A stretch of 19,503 bases of DNA from contig JAPLSP010000674.1 in assembly GCA_026398575.1 (NCBI GenBank), forward strand, positions 1 through 19,503, given 5' to 3'. How positions within the stretch are numbered: position 1 is the stretch's first letter; each line of letters opens with the position of its first letter. The DNA comes from Candidatus Sumerlaeota bacterium. Its GTDB lineage: Bacteria > Sumerlaeota > Sumerlaeia > JADFCT01. This document shows, piece by piece, positions 1 through 6,164 of the stretch. Below the pieces are notes generated by a model. That model did no database searches. It had not been told where the DNA came from and saw nothing but the letters and a program-made list of their open reading frames with translations. Position numbers and translations under genes: made by a program.

Positions 1-322
1 TTCAACGGCAACGTGTTTTTATTGTTTTGTCAGACATTATTTTGTCAGTACAGGCGCCGCGTCCTGCCGGTAGCTGTTTTGGGATGCGCCCGATAAAAAG
101 AGCCTCTGCGTTTGCCTCTTGACTTCGGGCGGAAGCGACGCGCAAGATTCTTTCGCTTTCGCAACTCATTCATTTGCGAACAACCCGGCGGACAAGTGAG
201 CCTTGATTTCAAGCGCGCGAATCCGCGGGGATTTTATTTATTATGGTCGCCCCGGTTCGGCCGTTCGCCTTTGTGCGGCGGCGGGACTGGTGGTGGGCCG
301 CGCGAGAGAGGGGGTGAATACC
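1..322. other. Intergenic/leader region upstream of rpsO
   Basis: No gene can be assigned here. The first ~96 to 119 bases are open in more than one frame, but none of the short peptides is recognisable, so the end of an upstream gene cannot be called. Positions 21-50 contain a 15-nt near-duplicate (two copies of an ATTNTTTTGTCAG motif). The last ~100 bases before rpsO are very GC-rich and can fold. For example, GCGGC at 275-279 pairs with GCCGC at 297-301, directly ahead of the purine-rich ribosome binding site (about 303-315). Ribosomal protein S15 represses its own mRNA through leader structures in several bacteria, so this is a plausible control region, but no known S15 motif was matched. 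Confidence 0.5.
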
Positions 323-592
323 ATGTCTATTAAGCCCGCGCGGAAACAGCAAGTGATTACGGATTACAAAACGCATGCGACGGACACCGGCTCGCCTGAA
401 GTTCAAATTGCAATCCTGTCCGAACGAATCAGCGGTCTGACGGATCATCTGAAGAGTCATAAAAAAGATCATCATTCTCGCCGTGGTCTGTTGATGCTGG
501 TCAGCAATCGCCGCAATTTGCTGAAATATTTGCAGCGCAAAGACATCAAGCGTTATCGCGACATCATCGGGCGCTTGGGTCTGCGCAAGTAG
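323..592 (+). CDS. rpsO: 30S ribosomal protein S15
   Basis: 89-residue protein of the normal S15 length. It binds 16S rRNA in the central domain of the 30S subunit and is an early assembly protein. The sequence shows the family landmarks: [10 protein letters not shown] near residues 20-29, then a long helical section with [15 protein letters not shown] and the C-terminal [12 protein letters not shown] and IGRLGLRK. The ATG at 323 is chosen because it gives the canonical N-terminus (MSIKPARKQ...) and follows a GAGAGGGGG purine tract; an in-frame start at 203 would add 40 non-homologous residues. In many bacteria pnp follows rpsO; here tig follows after 95 bp. The leader may carry S15 autoregulation. 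Confidence 0.97.
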   Translation: MSIKPARKQQVITDYKTHATDTGSPEVQIAILSERISGLTDHLKSHKKDHHSRRGLLMLVSNRRNLLKYLQRKDIKRYRDIIGRLGLRK

Positions 593-687
593 TTGCGCAA
601 TGAGCTTGCTGGGTGGGAAGCAAACAATATGGGGGGAGCGCTGCCGGATTGCCAGGGGCGCCATTGATCTTTTAAGGAGAATTTCAC

Positions 688-2271
688 GTGACCGACGCTG
701 AAAACACGGCCCCTGAAACGGCCCAATCCGAAACGGATATTCAACCCAAAGCCGGAGAGGCGCAAGCGCCCGCGGCCTCCGAATCCTCCGCGCCGGCGCC
801 GGCGGAAAGCGCTGTCCCGGCCGAAGCGCCCGCGCCGGCGGAAAGTGCTGTCCCCGCCGAAGCGCCCACGCCGGCCGAAGCGCCCGCGCCGGCCGAAGCG
901 CTGGAAGATGAGGAAGACAAGCCGGTTCCTTACGAACTGGTCAGCCGCGAGGTTAAGCCAGGATCCATTCTGCATTTGCAGTTCCGGGTCACCTATGAGG
1001 TTTTCAAGGCTAAATCGGATGAAATCTTTGACGATTTGCGCAAAGAGACCATCGTGGACGGCTTCCGCAAAGGCAAGGCGCCGCTGGGTTTGATTCGCGC
1101 CCGCTACAGCCGCATCGTCCAGAATGACGCGATCGAAACGATCCAGCGCAACGTCCTTTCGCAATTCGCCAAGCAGGAAAACCTCATGGCGCTGACCGAG
1201 CCGAAGTTCGAGGAGATCAAGGAAGTCAAAGAAGGCGAGCCGATGACGATCCTGGTCTCCATGGAAGTTCAACCCCGCCTCGAGAAGATCGAATACGGCG
1301 ATCTGGCCGTGGAGATCGAAGGGCATGAGACGACGGATGAGGACGTGGCCAAGGCGCTCGAGCAGATACGGCTGTCGCATGCCTCTTATGAAGCCGATGA
1401 AAACGCCGTGATTGGCGACGAGAACGGACTGCTGCTCGATATCATCGCCACGGACGACCGCGGCCGGGAAATCCCCCAGATGGCGCAAAAAGATTTCCGC
1501 GTGGTCAATTTCCGCGAGCACCTGCCCGAAGCCGTCAGCAACGCGCTGATCGGCAAGAAGACGGGTGAAGTGGCCGAGGCGCCCGTGGCGCATCAGCGCA
1601 AAAACCGCGCCGGCGCCATCCTGAGCGAACACGATTACTACAAGGCGACCATCAAAGAGGTTCAACGCCGCCAGTTGCCGGTGTTGGACGATTCGCTGGC
1701 GCCGGAGTGCGGCGAATTTACCACGCTCGAGGAAGTCCGGGCCGAAATTCGCAAGAACCTGACCCAGCAGGAAGAAAGCCGCCGCAAGTCCGAGATCGTC
1801 CGCAAGGCGTGCGACTCGCTGCTCGAACGCAATCCGTTCGACGTGCCTGCTGCGCTGGTCGCCTCTTCGAGCCAGCGCCTGACGCGCGAAGAATATTACC
1901 AGCGCATGGCGGCGGGTGACGATCCGCGCAACTGGAGCCGAGACGAACACGACGCCATGGCCAGGCGCGTCGCCGACGCCGCTTTGCCGATGGTCAAAGG
2001 CCTGATCCTGATGGATGAGATCATCCGCCTGGAAAAGATCGAAGTGACCGAAGAGGATGTGGAGAAAGAGATCGAGCGGATGGCCGAGGAGCAGGGACGG
2101 CGTCCGCTGGCGTTGCGCGCCCAGTTGGAAAAGCAAAAAAAGATGGAAGACGTCAAGGAATCGCTGCAAACGGAAAAGGCGCGCGCGTTGATCATCTCAA
2201 AGACGGCGGTGACGATCAAACCGGAGGCCCCGGCGGCCTCGGCGGTTCCCGCGCCGGCGCCCGCAGCATGA
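688..2271 (+). CDS. tig: Trigger factor, ribosome-associated chaperone with Ala/Pro-rich tails
   Basis: 527-residue protein that should bind at the ribosome exit tunnel and shield nascent chains. Translation starts at GTG 688, preceded by AAGGAGA at 674-680. The ribosome-binding signature GFRKGKAP lies at residues 125-132 (about 43-50 in E. coli), so there is an ~80-residue extra N-terminus. That extension is acidic and Ala/Pro/Glu-rich, with a duplicated PAESAVPAEAPA unit. The ribosome-binding domain spans roughly residues 83-195. A poorly conserved middle region follows where the PPIase domain normally sits; I cannot see its usual PGFE-type motif. The helical C-terminal domain extends to about residue 510. 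The last ~15 residues are again Ala/Pro-rich. The stop codon overlaps an ATG (ATGA, 2268-2271), suggesting coupling with the downstream HEPN gene. Family assignment is secure; PPIase activity is doubtful. Confidence 0.93.
   Translation: MTDAENTAPETAQSETDIQPKAGEAQAPAASESSAPAPAESAVPAEAPAPAESAVPAEAPTPAEAPAPAEALEDEEDKPVPYELVSREVKPGSILHLQFRVTYEVFKAKSDEIFDDLRKETIVDGFRKGKAPLGLIRARYSRIVQNDAIETIQRNVLSQFAKQENLMALTEPKFEEIKEVKEGEPMTILVSMEVQPRLEKIEYGDLAVEIEGHETTDEDVAKALEQIRLSHASYEADENAVIGDENGLLLDIIATDDRGREIPQMAQKDFRVVNFREHLPEAVSNALIGKKTGEVAEAPVAHQRKNRAGAILSEHDYYKATIKEVQRRQLPVLDDSLAPECGEFTTLEEVRAEIRKNLTQQEESRRKSEIVRKACDSLLERNPFDVPAALVASSSQRLTREEYYQRMAAGDDPRNWSRDEHDAMARRVADAALPMVKGLILMDEIIRLEKIEVTEEDVEKEIERMAEEQGRRPLALRAQLEKQKKMEDVKESLQTEKARALIISKTAVTIKPEAPAASAVPAPAPAA
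796..900 (+). repeat. In-frame 36-nt and 18-nt tandem repeats inside tig
   Basis: Two 36-nt copies (796-831 and 832-867), each coding for PAESAVPAEAPA-type units, are followed by two shorter ~18-nt copies (868-885 and 886-900) coding for PAEAPA. The copies differ at a few third positions, so the tract is not an exact recent duplication. The result is a flexible Ala/Pro/Glu linker ahead of the ribosome-binding domain. Confidence 0.85.
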
Positions 2272-2294
2272 TTTTCAAAGTTTGCGATGGGATT

Positions 2295-2672
2295 ATGGAT
2301 ATCCAGAAGCAAATTGACTACTGGCGCAAAGGAGCCGAAGAGGATTTCGCTGCTGCGCAAACGTTGCTTGAAAAGGATCATTTGCGACATGGAATGTTCT
2401 TCGCGCATTTGGCTGTGGAGAAAATGCTGAAGGCGCATGTGGTAAAGGCGACACAGAATATCCCGCCCAAAATACATTCATTAACGTTGCTTGCAGAGAA
2501 AACCTCCTTGGTTCTTGATTCCACGCGTCTAGATTTCTTAAAGGATTTTAACCTTTATCAAATGGAAGGGCGCTATCCCTATGAAAACCGCGTTTGGGTG
2601 GATAGCGTACAGGCGCAGCGTGATATGGCAGCTGCCAGGGAGATGTTGGAATGGCTGAAAGCGCAATTATAG
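2295..2672 (+). CDS. HEPN domain protein, probable partner of an MNT nucleotidyltransferase
   Basis: 125-residue all-helical protein of the HEPN (PF05168-like) type. Landmarks are YWRKGAEEDF at residues 9-18, FAHLAVEKMLKAHV at 36-49, KIHSL at 59-63 and GRYP at 92-95, the order seen in HEPN proteins that pair with minimal nucleotidyltransferases. The classical HepT RNase motif R-X4-H-X-Y is not visible, so nuclease activity cannot be assumed. ATG 2295 is chosen because it gives the usual family N-terminus; an in-frame ATG at 2268 overlaps the tig stop and would add nine residues by coupled translation. The reading frame overlaps the following nucleotidyltransferase by 22 bp, a strong sign of a two-gene module. 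It is AT-richer than tig and clpP, suggesting acquisition. It is likely a toxin-antitoxin-like or stress module; its role here is inferred. Confidence 0.85.
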   Translation: MDIQKQIDYWRKGAEEDFAAAQTLLEKDHLRHGMFFAHLAVEKMLKAHVVKATQNIPPKIHSLTLLAEKTSLVLDSTRLDFLKDFNLYQMEGRYPYENRVWVDSVQAQRDMAAAREMLEWLKAQL

Positions 2673-2974
2673 AAATTGTGCGAAAATATTTGTCGGCGTT
2701 GCCTGGATATGGGATTCATGCGAAAAGGGCGGTGCTTTATGGCTCCTATGCCCGTGGAGACTCGCGGGAGTGGAGCGATATTGATCTGCTTGTTATCGCG
2801 CCTGAATTTGATGAAACGCGCTCTGTTGATGTGGTAAAAAGACTCTGGCGGGCGACCGGAGCAGCCGATAACCGCATCGAGCCGGTTCCCTGCGGCGAGA
2901 AGGAATGGGTGGAAAATGACTCGTGCACAATCATCGAAATGGCCCGGCGCGAAGGCATCATGATCGCGGCCTGA
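2651..2974 (+). CDS. Minimal nucleotidyltransferase (MNT, MntA-like)
   Basis: 107-residue protein of the polymerase-beta nucleotidyltransferase fold. The metal/nucleotide motif is complete: GS at residues 31-32, followed by D43 and D45 in the sequence SDIDLLV, giving the GSX10DXD pattern. E77 in RIEPV is well placed as the third acidic residue. In characterised HepT/MntA systems the MNT protein transfers AMP to the HEPN toxin and so neutralises it; by analogy this protein would modify or control the HEPN protein whose gene overlaps it by 22 bp. The motif suggests it is catalytically intact. The gene sits between tig and clpP, and the clpP promoter begins only a few bases after its stop codon. 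Confidence 0.88.
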   Translation: MAESAIIEIVRKYLSALPGYGIHAKRAVLYGSYARGDSREWSDIDLLVIAPEFDETRSVDVVKRLWRATGAADNRIEPVPCGEKEWVENDSCTIIEMARREGIMIAA

Positions 2975-2978
2975 TTGG

Positions 2979-3007
2979 TTGTCATCGGGAATTCAAGGAT
3001 ATATAAA
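2979..3007 (+). promoter_or_regulatory. Predicted sigma70-type promoter for clpP
   Basis: A TTGTCA element at 2979-2984 and TATAAA at 3002-3007 are separated by exactly 17 bp, each matching five of six consensus bases. Transcription would start near 3014, leaving a ~34-nt AT-rich leader before the clpP ATG. It lies just past the nucleotidyltransferase stop codon, so clpP can be expressed independently of tig and the HEPN/MNT pair. Read from sequence only. Confidence 0.65.
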
Positions 3008-3047
3008 GAAGTAAGTAATAGCATACTAAAAATTGGATACCGCAACC

Positions 3048-3659
3048 ATGTCTTATTACGTCCCCATCGTCGTTGAGCAAACCGAACGCGGCGAGCGCCA
3101 CTACGACATCTATTCGCGCCTTCTGAAAGATCGCGTCATATTCCTCGGCTCGGAGGTTGACGACGTGGTCGCCAACCTGGTCATCGCGCAAATGCTTTTC
3201 CTCGAATCCGAGGATCCCGATAAAGACATCCAGTTCTATATCAACAGTCCGGGCGGCTCGGTTTCGGCGGGCATGGCGATCTACGACACCATGCAATTCA
3301 TCAAGCCCGACATCGTGACCACGTGCGTCGGGCAGGCTGCCTCCATGGCCGCCGTCTTGCTGGGCGGCGGCGTCAAAGGCAAGCGCTACGTCCTGCCGCA
3401 CTCGCGCGTCTTGATTCATCAGCCGATGGGCGGTTTTCGCGGCCAGGCTTCCGACATAGACATCCAGGCGCGCGAGATGGCGCGCGTCAAGAAAGAGGTC
3501 AACGAAGTCCTTGCGAAGCATACCGGGCAGCCGATTGACAAGATCGAAAAAGACACCGACCGTGACTTTTACCTGACGGCCGCCGAGGCGATCGCTTATG
3601 GCATTGCGGACGAAATTTTTGAGAAGAGAATAGCCGTGATCGAAAAGAAAACCCCGTAA
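3048..3659 (+). CDS. clpP: ATP-dependent Clp protease proteolytic subunit
   Basis: 203-residue serine peptidase that forms the double-ring chamber of ClpXP/ClpAP. The full catalytic triad is visible: S99 in GQAASMAA, H124 in LIHQPMGG and D173 in DTDRD. The spacing H124 to D173 equals that of the E. coli enzyme. The oligomerisation region and YINSPGGSV (residues 64-72) are typical. ATG 3048 gives the usual short N-terminus ([12 protein letters not shown]), which forms the axial loop; a TTG at 3033 is less likely. The gene belongs to the classical tig-clpP-clpX cluster, but small accessory genes lie on both sides. A HEPN-type gene begins 22 bp after its stop and is probably co-transcribed. Confidence 0.97.
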   Translation: MSYYVPIVVEQTERGERHYDIYSRLLKDRVIFLGSEVDDVVANLVIAQMLFLESEDPDKDIQFYINSPGGSVSAGMAIYDTMQFIKPDIVTTCVGQAASMAAVLLGGGVKGKRYVLPHSRVLIHQPMGGFRGQASDIDIQAREMARVKKEVNEVLAKHTGQPIDKIEKDTDRDFYLTAAEAIAYGIADEIFEKRIAVIEKKTP

Positions 3660-3681
3660 AGTGAATTGAGCGAGGCGAATC

Positions 3682-4254
3682 ATGGCAAGCGCACTTAATA
3701 CGCAGGTTTATGTGTCGAGGCTTTCATCTTCAGAGAAAAGCGAGTTATATAAGATTCATAATAGCTTTCCGGAAGCAAATATTCGGAAGATTTTTCAGGA
3801 AGCCATATCAGATGTACTGCTAGAGCGTCTCATTCTTGCTCAGGACTTTTATGAATCCAGCCGCCAATTGATCGGTTTGCCGGCATCTTCTGATAATGAT
3901 CTGCGAACGGCTATTAATCGGGCTTATTATGCCGTGCATCACGCAATTCGAGTTCTTGTGTTGAAAGCAACAGAGAGTGAAGCTGACGGTCACGAACAAG
4001 CTATTCAGGAGCTTCGGCTGCTCTTAAAAAAGGACGATTTCCGCAGGCTCTCGGGATTAGAAGAGGATGTTATCCAGCAAGTCTCCGAAGCGCGCGACAA
4101 TAGATGCGTTGCGGATTATTCGCCATTTAAGTATTCAAGAAGAGAAAAAAAAGATGAGCTCATTCCTATAACGGAAGGCAGTTGGAGAAAGGCTGCGGAG
4201 TTCAACCTTAGTGTTGCCAAAAAAATCGTTGCCGCTGCATACAGTGCGATCTGA
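3682..4254 (+). CDS. HEPN domain protein of a second type
   Basis: 190-residue mostly helical protein. The HEPN core is recognised from RTAINRAYYAVHHAIRVLVL at residues 75-94, close to the AYYA...HA helix of PF05168-type HEPN proteins. A conserved-looking R-N-R-x-x-A-D-Y stretch at about residues 138-146 occupies the place where many HEPN RNases have R-X4-6-H. The first ~45 residues (leading to KIHNSFPEANIRKIF) are an extra N-terminal segment. It is not closely similar to the HEPN protein at 2295-2672, so the two loci are not a simple duplication. A GAGGCG ribosome site precedes the ATG. The next gene follows after 14 bp with its own GAGAGG site, so the two form a pair. AT-rich and probably acquired. 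Toxin function is possible but unproven. Confidence 0.72.
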   Translation: MASALNTQVYVSRLSSSEKSELYKIHNSFPEANIRKIFQEAISDVLLERLILAQDFYESSRQLIGLPASSDNDLRTAINRAYYAVHHAIRVLVLKATESEADGHEQAIQELRLLLKKDDFRRLSGLEEDVIQQVSEARDNRCVADYSPFKYSRREKKDELIPITEGSWRKAAEFNLSVAKKIVAAAYSAI

Positions 4255-4268
4255 GAGGTTAAGACGAT

Positions 4269-4607
4269 ATGCCTGCCAAGACAATAGATGATATCCTCGA
4301 CGAGCTGGTTCAAAAAACCAAAGCCGAATTCTCAGAAGTTCCGATGGAGTTTTCTTCGCGCTTATATGCCGAGCATGCTGAATTGTGGATTTATATATTA
4401 CAATTAGACGAAAAGATTCTTGATAAAATAAAGAAGTATGCAAAGGCAGAAGAACAGAGCCTCGCCAAGGATGATTTGCCAGTATGGATTTTTGTGAAGA
4501 CTTGGACTGGACCATGGCCTGGAGGAGAATCGGAGGCAGAGCTCAAGGAAAAACGCGAAAAATTTTTGCAAAAACTGCCAACCCTCCGATCAATTATGAG
4601 TCAATGA
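4269..4607 (+). CDS. Hypothetical protein paired with a HEPN gene
   Basis: 112-residue acidic/lysine-rich protein that I do not recognise. It starts with a helix-like segment (TIDDILDELVQKTKAEF). A central part contains LWIYILQLDEKILDKIKKYAK, followed by a striking aromatic/proline motif VWIFVKTWTGPWPGG at about residues 72-86, and a charged helical tail. No GSX10DXD nucleotidyltransferase motif, PIN acidic set, helix-turn-helix or membrane segment is seen. Only 14 bp separate it from the preceding HEPN gene, and it has a ribosome binding site (GAGAGG). By position it could be the antitoxin or partner of that HEPN protein, but this is inference. Codon use is AT-rich, like its neighbour and unlike clpP and clpX. 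Confidence 0.65.
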   Translation: MPAKTIDDILDELVQKTKAEFSEVPMEFSSRLYAEHAELWIYILQLDEKILDKIKKYAKAEEQSLAKDDLPVWIFVKTWTGPWPGGESEAELKEKREKFLQKLPTLRSIMSQ

Positions 4608-4693
4608 AACAAATAAAGCTTTGAAATAAGAAATTGGCTGTTGATTATCATGGATTTGGTCTTGAATCTTGGCATTGGCAAAGGGCTACTCGC

Positions 4694-5959
4694 ATGCGAT
4701 TACGTTGCTCATTCTGCGGGCGGGATCAACACTCGGTCCGGACGCTGTTCAAGGGCTTGACCAACAAGGACGACCTGACCAGCGTCTATATCTGTGACGA
4801 TTGCATTCAGCAATGCAGCGAACGTCTGCATCGAGAGCGCGTAGCGGAAGCGCATCGCGAATTCACCGACGCCTCGAGCCTCCCGACGCCTTCCGAGATC
4901 AAGGCCCAGCTGGACCAATACGTCATTTCGCAAGAGCAAACCAAAAAAATCCTGTCGGTCGCCGTTTATAATCACTACAAGCGCATCCTGTCGCCCACCC
5001 AAGTCAACGGCGATGAGGTGGAACTCGAAAAAAGCAACATCCTTCTGCTCGGCCCAACCGGCTCGGGCAAGACGTTGATAGCGCGCACGCTGGCCAAAAT
5101 CCTCAATGTTCCCTTTGCTATCGCCGACGCCACCACGCTGACGCAAGCCGGATACGTCGGCGAAGACGTCGAAAATATCATCCTGAAGTTGTATCAGAAT
5201 GCCGAGGGAGAGCGCGAACGCGCCGAAAAAGGGATCGTCTATATTGACGAAATAGACAAGATCGCCCGCACGACGCACAATGTCTCCATCACCCGCGATG
5301 TCTCGGGCGAAGGCGTTCAACAGGCTCTGCTCAAGATTGTCGAAGGAACGGTCGCCAACATCCCTCCGAGCGGCGGGCGCAAACATCCGCATCAGGAATA
5401 CATCCAGATAGACACGTCGAATATCCTCTTCATTTGCGGCGGCGCCTTCACCAGCATCGAGAAGATCATCGAACGGCGCGTTTCGCAGCGCTCGATGGGC
5501 TTTGGCGCGGATATACGCAGCCGCGATGATCAAAATATCGGCGATATTCTGCGGCAGGTCACATTCCATGACTTGCTGCTCTTTGGCATGATCCCCGAGT
5601 TCATCGGCCGCCTGCCGATCGTCTCGACGCTCGATCCGCTGAGCAAGGACGATATGATTCACATCCTCACCAAGCCGCGCAATGCGATCATCAAACAGTA
5701 TAAGCGCCTCTTCGACATGGAAGGCGTCGAACTGCACTTCACGCACGGCGCCCTGGAAGCCACCGCCATTCGCGCCCTTGAGATGAAAACCGGCGCCCGC
5801 GGCCTGCGTTCCATTCTCGAAGCGGTCATGCTCGACGTCATGTATGACCTGCCTGACCTGGCGCAGGAGAACTCCGAATGCCACCTCGACGAAGCCGCCA
5901 TCCTGGGCGCCAAAAAGCCCGATTTCATCGCCCGCCAACCCAACGCCGACCTCGCATGA
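4694..5959 (+). CDS. clpX: ATP-dependent Clp protease ATP-binding subunit ClpX
   Basis: 421-residue AAA+ unfoldase that feeds substrates into ClpP. Visible elements in order: a zinc-binding domain with C5-x2-C8 and C34-x2-C37; Walker A GPTGSGKT at 120-127; pore loop GYVG at 153-156; Walker B VYIDEIDK with D185/E186; the ClpP-contacting tripeptide region at 268-270, here MGF instead of the common IGF; EFIGRLP before the sensor region; and [10 protein letters not shown] as sensor 2. ATG 4694 is preferred because it begins two residues before the zinc domain; a TTG at 4634 would add 20 unmatched residues. The intervening 86 bp is AT-rich and could contain a weak promoter (TTGAAA 4621-4626, GATTAT 4643-4648). 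It is the downstream end of the tig-clpP-clpX block. Confidence 0.96.
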   Translation: MRLRCSFCGRDQHSVRTLFKGLTNKDDLTSVYICDDCIQQCSERLHRERVAEAHREFTDASSLPTPSEIKAQLDQYVISQEQTKKILSVAVYNHYKRILSPTQVNGDEVELEKSNILLLGPTGSGKTLIARTLAKILNVPFAIADATTLTQAGYVGEDVENIILKLYQNAEGERERAEKGIVYIDEIDKIARTTHNVSITRDVSGEGVQQALLKIVEGTVANIPPSGGRKHPHQEYIQIDTSNILFICGGAFTSIEKIIERRVSQRSMGFGADIRSRDDQNIGDILRQVTFHDLLLFGMIPEFIGRLPIVSTLDPLSKDDMIHILTKPRNAIIKQYKRLFDMEGVELHFTHGALEATAIRALEMKTGARGLRSILEAVMLDVMYDLPDLAQENSECHLDEAAILGAKKPDFIARQPNADLA

Positions 5960-5961
5960 GT

Positions 5962-6041
5962 TTGTAGTTCCACGTTTGTAGTTCCACCTTTAGGTGGCGC
6001 TCGTAGTTCCAACTTTAGTTGGCGCTTGTAGTCCCAGCTCG
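5962..6041. repeat. Short palindromic repeats with covarying stems
   Basis: Four consecutive degenerate copies of a ~25-nt unit TGTAGTTCCA...GGCGCT follow clpX. Copy 2 (5976-6001) contains CCACC-TTTA-GGTGG. Copy 3 (6002-6026) contains CCAAC-TTTA-GTTGG. The stems differ by a paired change that keeps the hairpin. Copies 1 and 4 are partial. The block lies between convergent clpX and the minus-strand membrane gene, so one hairpin could act as a terminator, although there is no following T-run. Confidence 0.8.
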
Positions 6042-6053
6042 CTATTATGAGCA

Positions 6054-6116
6054 AAGGACCTCAAGGACTACAAAGACCCCAAAGACCTTAAGGACCGCGA
6101 AGCCTGCAAGAGTCGC
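6054..6116 (+). repeat. Seven-copy degenerate 9-nt tandem repeat (AAGGACCTC type)
   Basis: The sequence can be phased as AAGGACCTC, AAGGACTAC, AAAGACCCC, AAAGACCTT, AAGGACCGC, GAAGCCTGC and AAGAGTCGC without gaps; the last two copies are decayed. It lies in the convergent intergenic region. The same 9-nt family reappears in opposite orientation at 6170-6205 and, in a GGGACCTAT form, at 18682-18717. Confidence 0.85.
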
Positions 6117-6164
6117 ACAGACTGTATATTTTTAAGAAATAGTTTTGTGTTGCGCAATATCTCG

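Noticed and set aside
553..2169. Long minus-strand open frame opposite tig
   Set aside because: It is the mirror of the codon pattern of tig, rich in Phe, Arg and Leu with no domain. tig itself is clearly real.
4709..5938. Long minus-strand open frame opposite clpX
   Set aside because: Complement of a highly conserved gene; the translated sequence is low-complexity Asp/Arg/Gly with no recognisable family.
5962..6116. Possible CRISPR array near clpX
   Set aside because: Repeats are directly adjacent, without unique spacers of constant length, and no cas gene is seen.
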